NCBI RefSeq assembly: GCF_963678635.1
Contig: NW_026970820.1
Location: 1,984,001-2,048,000, forward strand
Length of the DNA: 64,000 nucleotides
Origin: Symsagittifera roscoffensis
Taxonomy: Eukaryota; Xenacoelomorpha; Acoela; Convolutidae
Direction: 5' to 3'
Shown here: piece by piece, positions 21,640 through 35,028 of the stretch
Numbering within the stretch: position 1 is the stretch's first letter
Layout of the letters: every line of letters starts with the position of its first letter
Notes under the pieces: model-generated
What the model saw: only the letters and a program-made list of their open reading frames with translations
Told to the model about the DNA's origin: nothing
Databases searched by the model: none
Translations under genes and position numbers: made by a program

Positions 21640-23853
21640 CACCCTCAAGGTCACGTGACTTAATTTTGTTTTTGGTATTTTCTGAAACCAAAAGAGAGCG
21701 TGGTCATGAATTCAAATCATGTGCTCAAGCAAATACGTGAACTTCTACGCATTCCCATTCGCAATGCGCCCATCGGGCGCAAATGCCAATGCTCAATTAA
21801 TTTTGCCAGGTGAAAAAAAAGGTTAATTAAAAAGTTTAGATAAAGTTTACTTTAAACTACCACCAAAAAACGCAAAGCTTTCAAAGTGTAAGACAATCAA
21901 GTTTTTGTCATTACCGGACATGCAGTGAGACTGGTTTTGGCAAAAGTAAAATAGAAAATGTAGAAAATAGAAAGTGAAGAATTGTTCAAAAAAAGAACGC
22001 AACATCTGAGATTAATTTGATCTCCGATAATGACAAAATTATGATCAGGCTGATTTTAGATTAAAGCGTACAATTTACGGTTGCGGCTGCTCCCTCTAAC
22101 GGTCCCAGAGGGACCGAGTGAGCATCCTACCTCGATCCAGGATAACGGATAGTTGTTTTTCATTTTTCATAATATTTTTTTTCTTTAATGCTTGTTTTCA
22201 TTTTCTCATGAGAAGCTGTAGACATTTCAAAACATTTTGATTTCTTTAAACAATGGTTCTAAAAACAACTGACGTTAGGCGCTTACAAATACGGTTGAAG
22301 AAAACTGGTAAAGGATAATGTTGAGAAAAATTGTAAGGTTTCAAGAAAATTAAAAAAACAGTTTTTTCTTTTTTTCTTTTGTAAATCGGGAAAAATTATT
22401 CAATTTTTTTTTAATTTTCCTCGCACCACCCACTGATCTTAAGTAGTGAAGATTCATGTTCTAGCCGTTTATAACACTTTGCCAGAAAAAACATCAATAT
22501 ATTGTAAAATGTTTTAAAATAGAGAAAAATTAAAAATTTTCTTTTTTTTTGAAAAAATCAAAATTTAGTAATTTTCAAAAATGGAAAAAAGTGAAAAACA
22601 ATTGCATATTACGATTCACCGTACCCATATTAGTGGGTCTAGCATTTTAAATTATCAAAAAATGTTGAAAATTAAGGATTTTATGAAGTTTTCATTTTGG
22701 CTATTTTTCCTTGTCGCCTCCACTTAAGGCACCTTTGAGCCAACTTGAGAAACTGGAATCTAAACAAGCTGCACAGATGGTCAAAATGAGCCATTTTCAG
22801 CGTGATAACACGCCTGGAAGAAAAAAACTCCAGAAAAGAAAGAAAATTATGAACTTTAACCTTTTTTCTTCTTCAAATGGCGATACTTAGAATAATTCTT
22901 CAGCTGAAAAGTTCAAAAAATATCGAAAATTTCAAATTTTGAGAAAAATTTTTTAAAATCTCATCAGTCTATTTATTGGAGTGTTCGAGGTTTTGGGAGA
23001 CCTTATCTGGCGGCTACCAACAAGTGGATCACTTATTTTAAAGTTTTGAGAAAGGTCAAAAAAACATGTTTTTTCAATTTTTTTGACAGAATTCCGGAAG
23101 CAATATCTTGGCTAAAAACAAGAATGAGGGCCTAAAATTAGTACAAACAGTACTCCCACATAAGGTACATTAGGTTGGAAACAAAAAATTTACTCTGACT
23201 CAAAAATCGTTTTTTAACTTTATTTCTGAACAAGAAATTGAAAAGAAATCAAAAACTTAAAAATTTTTTGAAAAAAATGATTGTTTTGAAAAAGTGCCAA
23301 TTTTTTGCTGAAACTTTTCATTTTAACTAATAAAGCCAGAGCAATGCCCTTTAAGCTCAAATAAATTAATTATGCAAATTATTTTCAAGTTTTTTCGTTA
23401 AAGCCTTTTATTTTGAAAAAGTAGTCAAAAATGGGTGAAAAAAAGTCAAAAAAATCAATTTTCTCCGATTCAAAAACCTCCACTACCATGATGATCAGTG
23501 CGTTAGATAGGACGGCTGAGATCAGTTTAGACTTATTTTCATAAAAATATCAAAATTTTTACTTATTTTTGAGAATTAAGCAAAATAAAAACTTTTCCCA
23601 AATTGGGCAAAAAGCCCAAATTAGCCCAAACACCTGTTAAAAATTGTTGGGTCAAAAAATCACAAAAGGAAACCCCTATTCGTTTGACATTTTAGGGCCG
23701 CATGCAAAAAATTAGACCAATCTAACCTGACAATTTCGAGAATCGACTTTTTTGTCAAAATTCTCTAAAGACCAATTTAGGGAGATTACTTGTACCGGTG
23801 GGGGCCCTACCCCACCTAAAAAATTTTTGAAATGCTGGAACGCGGCCACCTAG
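21640..23853 (+). repeat. T unit 6 (2214 bp)
   Basis: Type i head with GTCACGTGAC and the unusual GGTCATGAATTCAAATC in place of the usual CATCGACATC. H2 loop is ATC with an intact stem. The tail is beta, but its GAGAATCGAC word is of alpha type, a second kind of tail chimera. Confidence 0.95.
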
Positions 23854-26070
23854 CACCCTCAAGGTCACGTGTTGGATTTTTGTTTTTGGTATTTTCTGAA
23901 ATCAAAAGAGAGCGTGGTCATGCATCGACATCATGTGCTCAAGCAAATACGTGGACTTCTACGCATTCCCATTAGCAATGCGCCCTTCGGGCGCAAATGC
24001 CAATGCTCAATTAATTCTGGCAGGTAAAAATTTTTTAAAGAATAATTCTGATGAATTTTAACTTAAACTACCACCAAAAAACGGATAGATTTCAAAGTGT
24101 GAAACAATCAAGTTTTTGCTAATACCGGGCATGCAGTGAGACTGATTTCAGCAAAAATAAAATGGAAAATGAAGGAAATGGAAAGAAAAAAATTGTTCAA
24201 AATAAGAATGCATTATCAAAAACTTATTTGATCTCCGCTAATGCCATAAATCCGATCAAACTGATTCCAGATTTTAAGCGTAGAGTTAACGGTTACGGCT
24301 GCACCCTCTACAGGTCCCAGAGGGACCGAGTGAGCATCCTACCTCGATCCAGGATAACGGATAGTTGTTTTTAATTTTTCACAAAATTTTTTTCACTAAT
24401 GCTTGTTTTCAATTCCTCATGAAAAGCTGTATAAATTTTAAAAAAATTGATTTTATTAATCAATGCTTCCAAGATCCAAGAACAACTGATGTTAGGGGGT
24501 TACAAATGCGGTTGGTGAAAACTAGTAAGGGATAATGATGAGAAAAATTGTAGGTTTTCTAATGAATTTAAAAACAGTTTTTTTCTTTTTTCTTTTGTAA
24601 ATCGGGAGAAATGAATCAGTTTTTTTTTGTTTTCCTCGCACCACCCACTGTTCTTAAGTAATGAAGATTCCTGTTCTAGCCGTTTATAACACTTTGGCAG
24701 AAACAACATCAATATGATGTAAAATGTTTTAAAAAAGAGAAAAAATTAAAAATTATGTTTTTTTTTAAAAAAGTCAAAAATTTGTAATTTTCAAAATTGA
24801 AAAAAAATGAAAAATAATTGCATATTACGATTCAGCGTACCCAACTTAGTGGGTCTAGCATTTTAAATTACCAAAAAATGTTGAAAATTGTAGATTTTAT
24901 GAAGTTTTCATTCTGGCTATGTTTCCTTGTCGCCTCCACTTAAGGCACCTTTGAGCCAACTTGAGAAACTGGAACCTAAACAAGCTATGCAGATAGTCTG
25001 AATGAGCCATTTTTAGCTTGATAAATCGCCTGGAAGAAAAAAAAATCCAGAAAAGAAAGAAAATTTTGAACTTTAACCTTTTTTCTTCTTCAAATGGCGA
25101 TACTTAGAATAATTTTTCAGCTGAAAAGTTCAAAAAAAATCAAAAAATTCGAATTTTGAAAATTTTTAAAAAAAATCTCATCAGTCTGTTTATTGGAGTC
25201 TTCGAGGTTTTTGGAGACCTTATCTGGCGACTAACAACAAGTGGATCACTAATTTTAAAATTTTGAGAAAGGTCAAAAAAACATGTTTTTTCGACTTTTT
25301 TGACAGAATTCCGAAAGCAATATCTTGGCTAAAAACAAGAATGAGGGCCTAAAATTAGTACAAACAGTACTCCCACATAAGGTACATTAGGGTGGAAACA
25401 AAAAATTTACTCTGACTCAATAATCGTTTTTTAACTTTATTTCTGAACAAGAAATTGAAAAGAAATCAAAAACTTAAAAATTTTTTGAAAAAAATGATTG
25501 TTTTGAAAAAGTGCCAATTTTTAGCTGAAACTTTTCATTTTAGCTAAGAAAACCAGAGCAATGCCCTTTAAGCTCAATTAAATTAATATAGCAAATTGTT
25601 TTCAAGTTTTTTCGTTAAAGCCTTTCATTTTGAAAAAGTATTCAAAAATGGGTAAAAAAAAGTCAAAAAAATCAGTTTTCTCCGATTCAAAAACCTCCAC
25701 TACCATGATGATTAGTGCATTAGATAGGACTGCTGAGATCAATTTAGACGTTTTTTCATAAGTATATCGAAATTTTTACTTATTTTTGAGAATTAAGCAA
25801 AATAAAAACTTTTCCCAAATTGGGCAAAAAGCCCAAATTAGCCCAAACACCTGTTAAAAATTGTTGGGTCAAAAAATCACAAAAGGAAACCCCTATTCGT
25901 TTGACATTTTAGGGCCGCATGCAAAAAATTAGACCAATCTAACCTGACAATTTCGAGAATCAACTTTTTTGTCAAAATTCTCTAAAGACCAATTTAGGGA
26001 GATTACTTGTACCGGTGGGGGCCCTACCCCACCTAAAAAATTTTTGAAATGTTGGAACGCGGCCACCTAG
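23854..26070 (+). repeat. T unit 7 (2217 bp), near-identical to unit 20
   Basis: Type i head. Markers such as the AATTCTGGCAGG after H2 and a doubled CCAAGATCCAAGAAC are shared with unit 20, 31,099 bases downstream. The tail is beta, and CACCTAG at 26064-26070 joins directly to the head of F2. Last unit of the left T run. Confidence 0.95.
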
Positions 26071-26519
26071 GGGTGCTTAACCATCCCCACCCACCCGACC
26101 GAAACTATTGACCATTCTTAATGATCCAATCGGGCTTCAATCACTGTTTTTTGTTCCATTGAGTAGTGTTCCAACGGAAAACGATTTGCGATAATCAATC
26201 CCGTTACAAAAATGATGGAGCACGTTTTCACTGAGCTACCTATCCAAGTTAGTTAAAGTGCCTTTGATATCTGAAACGCCCTTTCAAAAAAACCCCAATG
26301 AAGCAAAAACCTACCCAATTTTTCAGTGTTTGCTTGCCACATTTTTGATCTGGCGCTGGTCATGACGTTGTTTAAGTTATGGTCTTCCCCGACATTTTTT
26401 CTACAATCAAATATTTTTACGAGTGAAAAGAGAGTGCCAAGACAGCAGCTCCGCACAAAGTAGTGTAAGAAAAATGAACAGCTTGGATCTATTTTTTTTT
26501 TCTCTCTGGTTGTTGTTAC

Positions 26520-26562
26520 GGATGCTCCCCACATGGGACCACATGGGTCCCAGGGAGCATCC
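26520..26562 (+). other. H3 compound hairpin of F2 (perfect)
   Basis: Ten-base arms GGATGCTCCC (26520-26529) and GGGAGCATCC (26553-26562) enclose a second stem GGGACC-ACATG-GGTCCC. The outer arms contain the TGCTC/GAGCA pairing of the T-type H3, but the inner arms are in swapped order. Confidence 0.9.
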
Positions 26563-26674
26563 CATAAGGATTAAAGCAAAAGAGCAACAAATATTTACCC
26601 GTCAATTGGGGTCACTCTTGCGGTTCAACAATCTGTATTTGAAAAAAAAAAGTTTCAAAGAACAGTTCAGGGCC

Positions 26675-28240
26675 GCATGCAAAAAATAAGAACAATCTCA
26701 CGCATGGGTTCCTGAAATTACCTAATTAAAAATAAAAATATTCAGTATGTGTAGGAGCCTTTAACATAAAATCCATTCAGAAAAAAGTCAAACCTACAAT
26801 TTTTATCAAATTTTGACAATTTACTACTCTATACTCAATAAATTGTCAATGGGGATTTCAAATATGCCATCAAAACTCACTTTTTCTCACTTTTGAACTT
26901 TTTTATTCATTTTTGATAAAAAATGTTGAGTCAGAAACGCTTAAAATCAGTTTTTTCCAAAAAGTCAAAAAAAGTTGTTCCAACCAATTTATTTCACTTA
27001 GCCACACTTTATGAACCTCTTCAGAATGGTTTTCATAACCATAGCCGTAAATTCTCATATTTAGAGAAAAGGCGAAATAACACGGTTTTGGTTATATCAA
27101 AAAAATGGAAAAACCAGATAAAGTAGTCTTCAAACCTTTAGGATAAAAATGTGACCTCAGTAAGGTATGATTGCAGTGTCAATTTAGGGTCGCATGCAAA
27201 ATTATAGAACATTTTTGCGAGCCAACTATGAGAAAGAGACTTTTTTTTCGGAATTTGGCTATTAGTATTTGTAGTAATATAGTAGTAAGTGACCACAGAA
27301 AAAAACTTGTAAAAACCAAAATTTTTAACCAATTTTGATAATTTAAAACTCAATACCTACTAAATCGACTATGGCAAGCTCAAATAAGCCATCGAAACTC
27401 ACTTTTTCTCACTTTGGAACAATTTTATTTTTTTGATAAAAAATGTTGAGTCAGAAACGTGAAAAATCATTTTTTTTCAAAAAGTCAAAAAAGTTGGTCC
27501 AATTGATACAATTCACTGAGCCGAACTTTATGAACCTGTTTAGAATGGTTTTCATGACCAAAGACAAAAAATTTATCCATTTTGAGAAAAGTCGAAAAAA
27601 CACCTTTTTGGTTAACGCTAAAAAGTGGAAAAAGTGGGAAAAATGGTCTTAAAAATAAAACCAAGGAAAAGTGGCATTAACAAACTGCCATTATCTCGTC
27701 AATTCTTGGCCGCATGCGAAAAATTGTGAAGATTAAACGAGTCTTTTCTGAGGACGAAACTTTTTTTTAGGAATTTGCCTATTAGTATTTGTAGTAGTAT
27801 AGTAGTAACTGACAATAGGAAAAAAATTCGTAAAAACCACAATTTTTAACCAATTTTGATAATTTAAAACTCAATACCTACTAAATCGACTATGGCAAGC
27901 TCAAATAAGCCATCGAAACTCACTTTTTCTCACTTTGGAACAATTTTATTTTTTTGATAAAAAAAGTTGAGTCAGAAACGTGAAAAATCATTTTTTTTCA
28001 GAAAGTCAAAAAAAGTTGTTCCAATCGATACATTTCACTGAGCCACACTTTATGAACCTGTTTAGAAAGGTTTTCATGGCCAAAGACGTAAAAATTACCC
28101 ATTTTGAGAAAAGTCGAAAAAACACGTTTTTGGTTAACGCGAAAAAGTGGAAAAAGTGGGAAAAATGGTCTTAAAAACAAAACCATGGAAAAGTGGCACT
28201 AACAAATTGTCCTTATCTCGTCAATTCAGGGCCGCATGCA
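26675..28240 (+). repeat. Three S sub-repeats in F2, period about 520 bp
   Basis: GCATGC marks at 26675, 27192, 27712 and 28234 (517, 520 and 522 bp apart); TTGAGTCAGAAACG marks at 26926, 27446 and 27967. Short lysine-rich open frames in them are frame readings of this repeat. Confidence 0.92.
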
Positions 28241-28387
28241 AAAAATTGGAAAGATTGAACCTGACGTTTTTGAGAACTCGATTTATTTTCCGAAAAGGAC
28301 AGGGTATATATTGAAAAAAATTTTTTGCCCGGAAGGGGCCCCTACCCCTTCCTAATCGCTTTTTGCGCCCGACGCGCGTCCATCTAG
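28234..28387 (+). repeat. Module tail, F type
   Basis: GCATGCAAAAAATTGG, GAGAACTCGATTTATTTTCC, then H1 with arms at 28331-28338 and 28345-28352, and CATCTAG. Matches the F1 tail in hairpin type and in the T of CATCTAG. Confidence 0.88.
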
Positions 28388-30606
28388 CACCCTCAAGGTC
28401 ACGTGTTGGGTTTTTGTTTTTGGTATTTTTTGAAAACAACCAAAAGAGAGCGTGGTCCTGCATCGACATCAAGTGCTCAAGCAAATACGCGGACTTCTAC
28501 GCATTCCCATTCGCAATGCGCCCTTCGGGCGCAAATGCCAATGCTCAATTAATTTTGCCAGGTGAAAAAATAAATTAATTAAAAAGTTCAGATAAATTTT
28601 GTTTAAACTACCACCAAAAACGCAAAGCTTTCAAAGTGTAAGACAATCAAGCTTTTGCCATTACTGGACATGCAGTGAGACTGGTTTTGGCAAAAGTAAA
28701 ATAGAAAATGTAGAAAATAGAAAGTAAAGAATTGTTCAACAAAAGAACGCAACATCTGAAATTTACTTGATCTCCGCTAATGACAAAATTATGATAAGGC
28801 TGATTTTAGATTGAAGCGTACAATTTACGGTTACGGCTGCTCCCTCTAATGGTCCCAGAGGGACCGAGTGAGCATCCTACCTCGATCCAGGACAACGGAT
28901 AGTTGTTTTTAATTTTTCATAAAATTTATTTTTCTTTAATGCTTGTTTTAATTTTCTCATGAGAAGCTGTATTATTTTAAAAAAAATTGATTTCATTAAG
29001 CAATGGTTCTAAGAACAACTGACGTTAGGCGCTTACAAATACAGTTGGTGAAAACTGGTAAAGGATAATGTTGAGAAAAATTGTAAGCTTTCAAGAAAAT
29101 TAAAAAAACAGTTTTTTTCTTTTTTTTCTTTTGTAAATCGGGAGAAATCATTAAGTTTTTTTTTAATTTTCCTAGCACCACCCACTGCTCTTAAGTAGTG
29201 AAGATTCATATTCTAGCCATTTATAATATTTTGGCAGATAAAACATCAATATGTTGTAAAATGTTTTAAAATAGAGAAAAATTAAAAATTATCTTTTTGT
29301 TCGAAAAAATCAAAATTTAGTTATTTTCAAAAAAATAAAAAAGTGAAAAACAATTGCATATTACGAATCACCGTACCCAAATTAGTGGGTCTAGTATTTT
29401 AAATTATCAAAAAATGTTGAAAATTGTGGATTTTATGAAGTTTTCATTCTGGCTATTTTTCCTTGTTGCCTCCACTTAAGGCACCTTTGAGCCAACTTGA
29501 GAAACTGGTACCTAAACAAGCTGCACAGATGGTCAAAATGAGCCATTTTTAGTGTGATAACACGCCTGGAAGAAAAAAAACTCCAGAAAAGAAAGAAAAT
29601 TATGAACTTTAACCTTTTTTCTTCTTCAAATGGCGATACTTAGAATAATTTTTCAGCTGAAAAGTTCAAAAAATATCAAAAATTTCAAATTTTGACGAAA
29701 ATTTTAAAAAATCTCATCAGTCTATTTATTGGAGTCTTCGAGGTTTTGGGAGACCTTATCTGGCGGCTAACAACAAGTGGATCACTTAATTTAAAATTTT
29801 GAGAAAGGTCAAAAAAACATGTTTTTTCGATTTTTTTGACAGAATTCCGAAAGCAATATCTTGGCTAAAAACAAGAATGAGGGTCTAAAATTAGTACAAA
29901 CAGTACTCCCACATAAGGTACATTAGGTTGGAAACAAAAAATTTACTCTGACTCAAAAATCGTTTTTTAACTTTATTTCTGAACAAGAAATTGAAAAGAA
30001 ATCAAAAACTTAAAAATTTTTTGAAAAAAATGATTGTTTTGAAAAAGTGCCAATTTTTAGCTGAAACTTTTCATTTTAGCTAATAAAGCCAGAGCAATGC
30101 CCTTTAAGCTCTAATAAATTAATTATGCAAATTATTATCAAGTTTTTTCGTTAAAGCCTTTTATTTTGAAAAAGTATTCAAAAATGGGTAAAAAAAAGTC
30201 AAAAAAATCAATTTTTTCCGATTCAAAAACCTCCACTACCATGATGATTAGTGCGTTAGATAGGACTGCTGAGATCAATTAAGACGTTTTTTCATAAGTA
30301 TATCAAAATTTTTACTTATTTTTGAGAATTGAGCAAAGTAAAAACTTTTCCCAAATTGGGCAAAAAGCCCAAATTAGCCCAAACACCTGTTAAAAATTGT
30401 TGGGTCAAAAAATCACAAAAAGAAACACCTATTCGTTTGACATTTTAGGGCCGCATGCAAAAAATTAGACCAATCTAACCTGACAATTTCGAGAATCAAC
30501 TTTTTTGTCAAAATTCTCTAAAGACCAATTTAGGGAGATTACTTGTACCGGTGGGGGCCCTACCCCACCTAAAAAATTTTTGAAATGCTGGAACGCGGCC
30601 ACCTAG
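28388..30606 (+). repeat. T unit 8 (2219 bp), near-identical to unit 12
   Basis: Type i head with TTGGGTTTTTG and a distinctive TTTTTTGAAAACAACC. It has the same length and variants as unit 12, 8,853 bases downstream. It follows an F tail whereas unit 12 follows a T tail, so the shared segment begins at the junction. The tail is beta. Confidence 0.95.
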
Positions 30607-32820
30607 CACCCTCAAGGTCACGTGTTGGATTTTTGTTTCTGGTATTTTCTGAAACCAAAAGAGAGCGTGGTCATGCATCTACATCATGTGCTCAAGCAAA
30701 TACGTGGACTTTTACGCATTCCCATTCGCAATGCGCCCTTCGGGCGCAAATGCCAATGCTCAATTAATTTTGCCAGGTGCAAATTTTTAAAGAAAATTTC
30801 TGATGAATTTTAACTTAAACTACCAACAAAAAACGCAAAGATTTCAAAGTGTGAAACAATCAAGTGTTTGCTAATACCGGGCATGCAGTGAGACTGATTT
30901 CGGCAAAATAAAATGGAAAATGAAGGAAATGGAAAGAAAAAAATTGTTCAAAATAAGAACGCATTATCAAAAACTTATTTGATCTCCGCTAATGTCATAA
31001 TTCCGATCAAGCTGATTTCAGATTTTAAGCGTAGAGTTAACGGTTACGGCTGCTCTCTCTACAGGTCCCAGAGGGACCGAGTGAGCATCCTACCTCGATC
31101 CAGGATAACGGATAGTTGTTTTAAGTTTTTCACAATTTTTTTTACACTAATGCTTGTTTTCACTTCCTCATGAGAAGCTGTATTAATTTTAAAAAAATTG
31201 ATTTTATTACTCAATGCTTCCAAGAACAACTGATGTTAGGCGGTTACAAATGCGGTTGTTGAAAACTAGTTAGGGATAATGATGAGAAAAATTGTAAGTT
31301 TTCAAATGAATTTAAAAACAGTTTTTTTCTTTTTTTCTTTTGTAAATCGGGAGAAATGAATCAGTTTTTTTTTAAGTTTTTCTCGCACCACCCACTGTTC
31401 CTAAGAAATGAAGATTTCTGTTCTAGCCGTTTATAACACTTTGGCAGAAAAAACATCAATATGATGTAAAATGTTTTTAAAAAGAGAAAAAGTTAAAAAT
31501 TATGTTTTTTTTTTTTTAAAATCAAAAAATTGTAATTTTCAAAATTGAAAAAAAGTAAAAATTAAATGCATATTACAATTCACCGTACCCAACTTAGTGG
31601 GTATAGCATTTTAAATTACCAAAAAATGTTGAAAATTGTAGATTTTATGAAGTTTTCATTTTGGCTATTTTTCCTTGTCGCCTCCACTTAAGGCACCTTT
31701 GAGCCAACTTGAGAAACTGGAACCTAAACAAGCTATACAGATAGTCTGAATGAGCCATTTTCAGCGTGATAACACGCCTGGAAGAAAACAAAACTCCAGA
31801 AAAGAAAGAAAATTTTGAACTTTAACCTTTTTTCTTCTTCAAATGGCGATACTTAGAATAATTTTTGTGCTGAAAAGTTCAAAAAAAATCAAAAAATTCA
31901 AATTTTGAAAAAAATTAAAAAAAATCTCATCAGTTTGTTTGTTGGAGTCTTCGAGGTTTTGGGAGATCTTATCTGGCGGCTAACAACAAAAGGATCACTT
32001 ATTATAAAAATTTGAGAAAGGTCAAAAAAACATGTTTTTTCGATTTTTTTGACAGAATTCCGAAAGCAATATCTTGGCTAAAAACAAAAATGAGGGCCTA
32101 AAATTAGTACAAACAGTACTCCCACATAAAGTACATTAGGTTGGAAACAAAAAATTGACTCTGACTCAAAAATCGTTTTTTAACTTTATTTCTGAACAAA
32201 AAATTGTAAAAAAATCAAAAATTAAAAAATTTTTTGAAAAAAACGATTGTTTTGAAAAAGTGCCAAATTTTAGCTGAAACTTTTCATTTTAGCTAAGAAA
32301 GCCAGAGCAATGTTCTTTAAGCTCAAATAATTTAATTAAGCAAATTATTTTCAAGTTTTTTCGTTAAAGGCTTTTATTTTGAAAAAGTATTCAAAAATGG
32401 GTAAAAAAAAGTCAAAAAAATTAATTTTCTCAGATTGAAAAACCTCCACTGCCATGATGATTAGTTCGTTCGATAGGACTACTGAGATCAATTTAGACGT
32501 ATTTTCATAAGTATATCAAAATTTTTATTTATTTTTGAGAATTAAGCAGAATAAAAACTTTTCCCAAATTGGGCAAAAAGCCCAAATTAGCCCAAACACC
32601 TGTTAAAAAATGTTGGGTCAAAAAATCACAAAAGGAAACCCCTATTCGTTTGACATTTTAGGGCCGCATGCAAAAAATTAGACCAATCTAACCTGACAAT
32701 TTCGAGAATCGACTTTTTTGCAAAATTTCTCTATAGTCCATTTGAGGGATATTACTTGTACCGGTGGGGGCCCCTACCCCACCTCAAAAAATTTTGTAAT
32801 GCTGGAACGCGGCCACCTAG
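30607..32820 (+). repeat. T unit 9 (2214 bp)
   Basis: Type i head (TTGGATTTTTGTTTCTGG). H2 and H3 are intact. The tail is alpha. The 86-codon frame at 30913-31173 recurs in some units but is shifted by single-base changes in A runs in others, so it is not called. Confidence 0.95.
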
Positions 32821-35028
32821 CAACCTCAAGGTCACGTGACTTATCTTTTTTTTGGTATTTTCTGAAACCAAAACAATAAGGTCATGCGCCAATATCATGG
32901 CCTCAAGCAAAGACGTCGGACTCGACGCATCCACATTAGCCTTGCGCCCTTCGGGCGCAAATGCCAATGCTCAATTAATTTTGCCACGTGAAAAAATTTT
33001 TAAGGAAAAATTCTGATAAAATTTAACTTAAACTACCACGAAAGAACGCAAAGATTTCAAAGTGTGAAACAATCAAGTTTTTGCTAATACCGGGCATGCA
33101 GTGAGACTGATTTCGGCAAAAATAAAATGAAAATTGAAGGAAATGGAAAGAAAAAAATTGTTCAAAAAAGAACGCAACATCAAAAACTTATTTGATGTCC
33201 GCTAATGTCATAATTCCGATCAGGCTGATTTCAGATTTTGAGCGCAGAGTTTACGGTTACGGCTGCTCCCTCTACAGGTCCCAGAGGGACCGAGTGAGCA
33301 TCCTACCTCGATCCAGGATAACGGACAGTTGTTTTTAATTTTTCACAAATTTTTTTTCACTAAGGCTTGTTTTCAATTCCTCATGAGAAGCTGTATAAAT
33401 TTTTTTTAAAAAAGATTTTTTTTATCAATGCTTCCAAGAACAACTGATGTTAGGCGGTTACAAATGCGGTTGGTGAAAACTAGTAAGGGATAATGATGAG
33501 AAAAATTGTAAGTTTTCAAATGAATTTAAAAACAGTTTTTTTTCTTTTTTCTTTTGTAAATCGGGAGAAATGAATCAGTTTTTTTAAGTTTTCCTCGCAC
33601 CACCCACTGTTCATAAGTAATGAAGATTCCTGTTCTAGCCGTTTATAAAACTTTGGCAGAAAAAACATCAGAATGATGTAAAATGTTTTAAAAAAATAAA
33701 AATTTAAAAATTATGTTTAAAAAAAAAATCAAAAACTTGTAATTTTCAAAATTGAAAAAAAGTTAAAATTAATTGCATATTACGATTCAGCGTACCCAAC
33801 TTAGTGGGTCTAGCATTTTAAATTACCAAAAAATGTTGAAAATTGTAGATTTTATGAAGTTTTCATTTTGGCTATTTTTCCTTGTCGCCTCCACTTGAGG
33901 CACCTTTGAGCCAACTTGAGAAACTGGAACGTAAACAAGCTGCACAGATGGTCAAAGTGAGCCATTTTCAGCGTGATAACACGCCTGGAAGAAAAAAAAC
34001 TCCAGAAAAGAAAGAAAATTAAGAACTTTAACCTTTTTTCTTCTTCAAATGGCGATACTTAGAATAATTTTTCAGCTGAAAAGTTCAAAAAAAAATCAAA
34101 AAATTCAAATTTTGAAAAAATTTATAAAAAAATCTCATCAGTCTGTTCATTGGAGTCTTCGAGGTTTTGAGAGACCTCATCTGGCGGCTAACAACAAGTG
34201 GATCATTTATTTTAAAATTTTGAGAAAGGTCAAAAAAACATGTTTTTTTGATTTTTTTGACAGAATTCCGAAAGCAATATCTTGGCTAAAAACAAGATTG
34301 AGGGCCTAAAATTAGTACAAACAGTACTCCCACATAAGGTACATTAGGTTGGAAACAAAAAATTTACTGTGACTCAAAAATCGTTTTTTAACTTTATTTC
34401 TGAACAAGAAATTGAAAAGAAATGAAAAACTTAAAAATTTTTTGAAAAAAAAGATTGTTTTGAAAAAGTGCCAATTTTTAGCTGAAACTTTTCATTTTAG
34501 CTAATAAAGCCAGAGCAATGCCCTTTAAGCTCAAATAAATTAATTATGCAAATTATTTTGAAGTTTTTTCGTTAAAGCCTTTTATTTTGAAAAAGTATTC
34601 AAAAATGGGTAAAAAAAAGTCAAAAAAATCAATTTTCTCCGATTGAAAAACCTCCACTACCATGATGATTAGTTCGTTAGATAGGACTACTGAGATCAAT
34701 TTAGACGTATTTTCATAAGTATATCAAAATTTTTATTTATTTTTGAGAATTAAGCAAAATAAAAACTTTTCCCAAATTGGGCAAAAAGCCCAAATTAGCC
34801 CAAACACCTGTTAAAAATTGTTGGGTCAAAAAATCACAAAAGGAAACCCCTATTCGTTTGCCATTTTAGGGCCGCATGCAAAAAATTAGACCAATCTAAC
34901 CTGACAATTTCGAGAATCGACTTTTTTGCAAAATTTCTCTATAGTCCATTTGAGGGATATTACTTGTACCGGTGGGGGCCCCTACCCCACCTCAAAAAAT
35001 TTTGTAATGCTGGAACGCGGCCACCTAG
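32821..35028 (+). repeat. T unit 10 (2208 bp)
   Basis: Variant head CAACCTCAAGG with GTCACGTGAC, then AACAATAAGGTCATGCGCC as in units 1 and 14. Same length as unit 1 and very similar throughout. The tail is alpha. The longest reading of the recurrent 58-codon frame lies here (34049-34309). Confidence 0.95.

Larger units (their letters stand above)
26071..28387 (+). repeat. F2 module, 2317 bp, splitting the T array
   Basis: Same architecture as F1: CCCACCCACCCGACC head, compound H3 at 26520-26562, three S sub-repeats, and an F-type tail with H1 GGAAGGGG/CCCCTTCC (28331-28352) and CATCTAG at 28381-28387. The first 400 bases differ a good deal from F1 and the S repeats less so. The reverse-strand open frame at 26253-26534 has no open counterpart in F1, so I do not call it a gene. 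Confidence 0.92.

Noticed and set aside
26253-26534. 93-codon reverse-strand frame in the F2 head
   Set aside because: The homologous part of F1 contains several stops in that frame. No motif is seen.
30913-31173. Recurrent 70-86 codon frame over T-type H3 (translation starting MENEGNGKKK)
   Set aside because: Single-base changes in A runs shift the frame in many units, changes between copies are often non-synonymous, and the conserved part is explained by the H3 hairpin.
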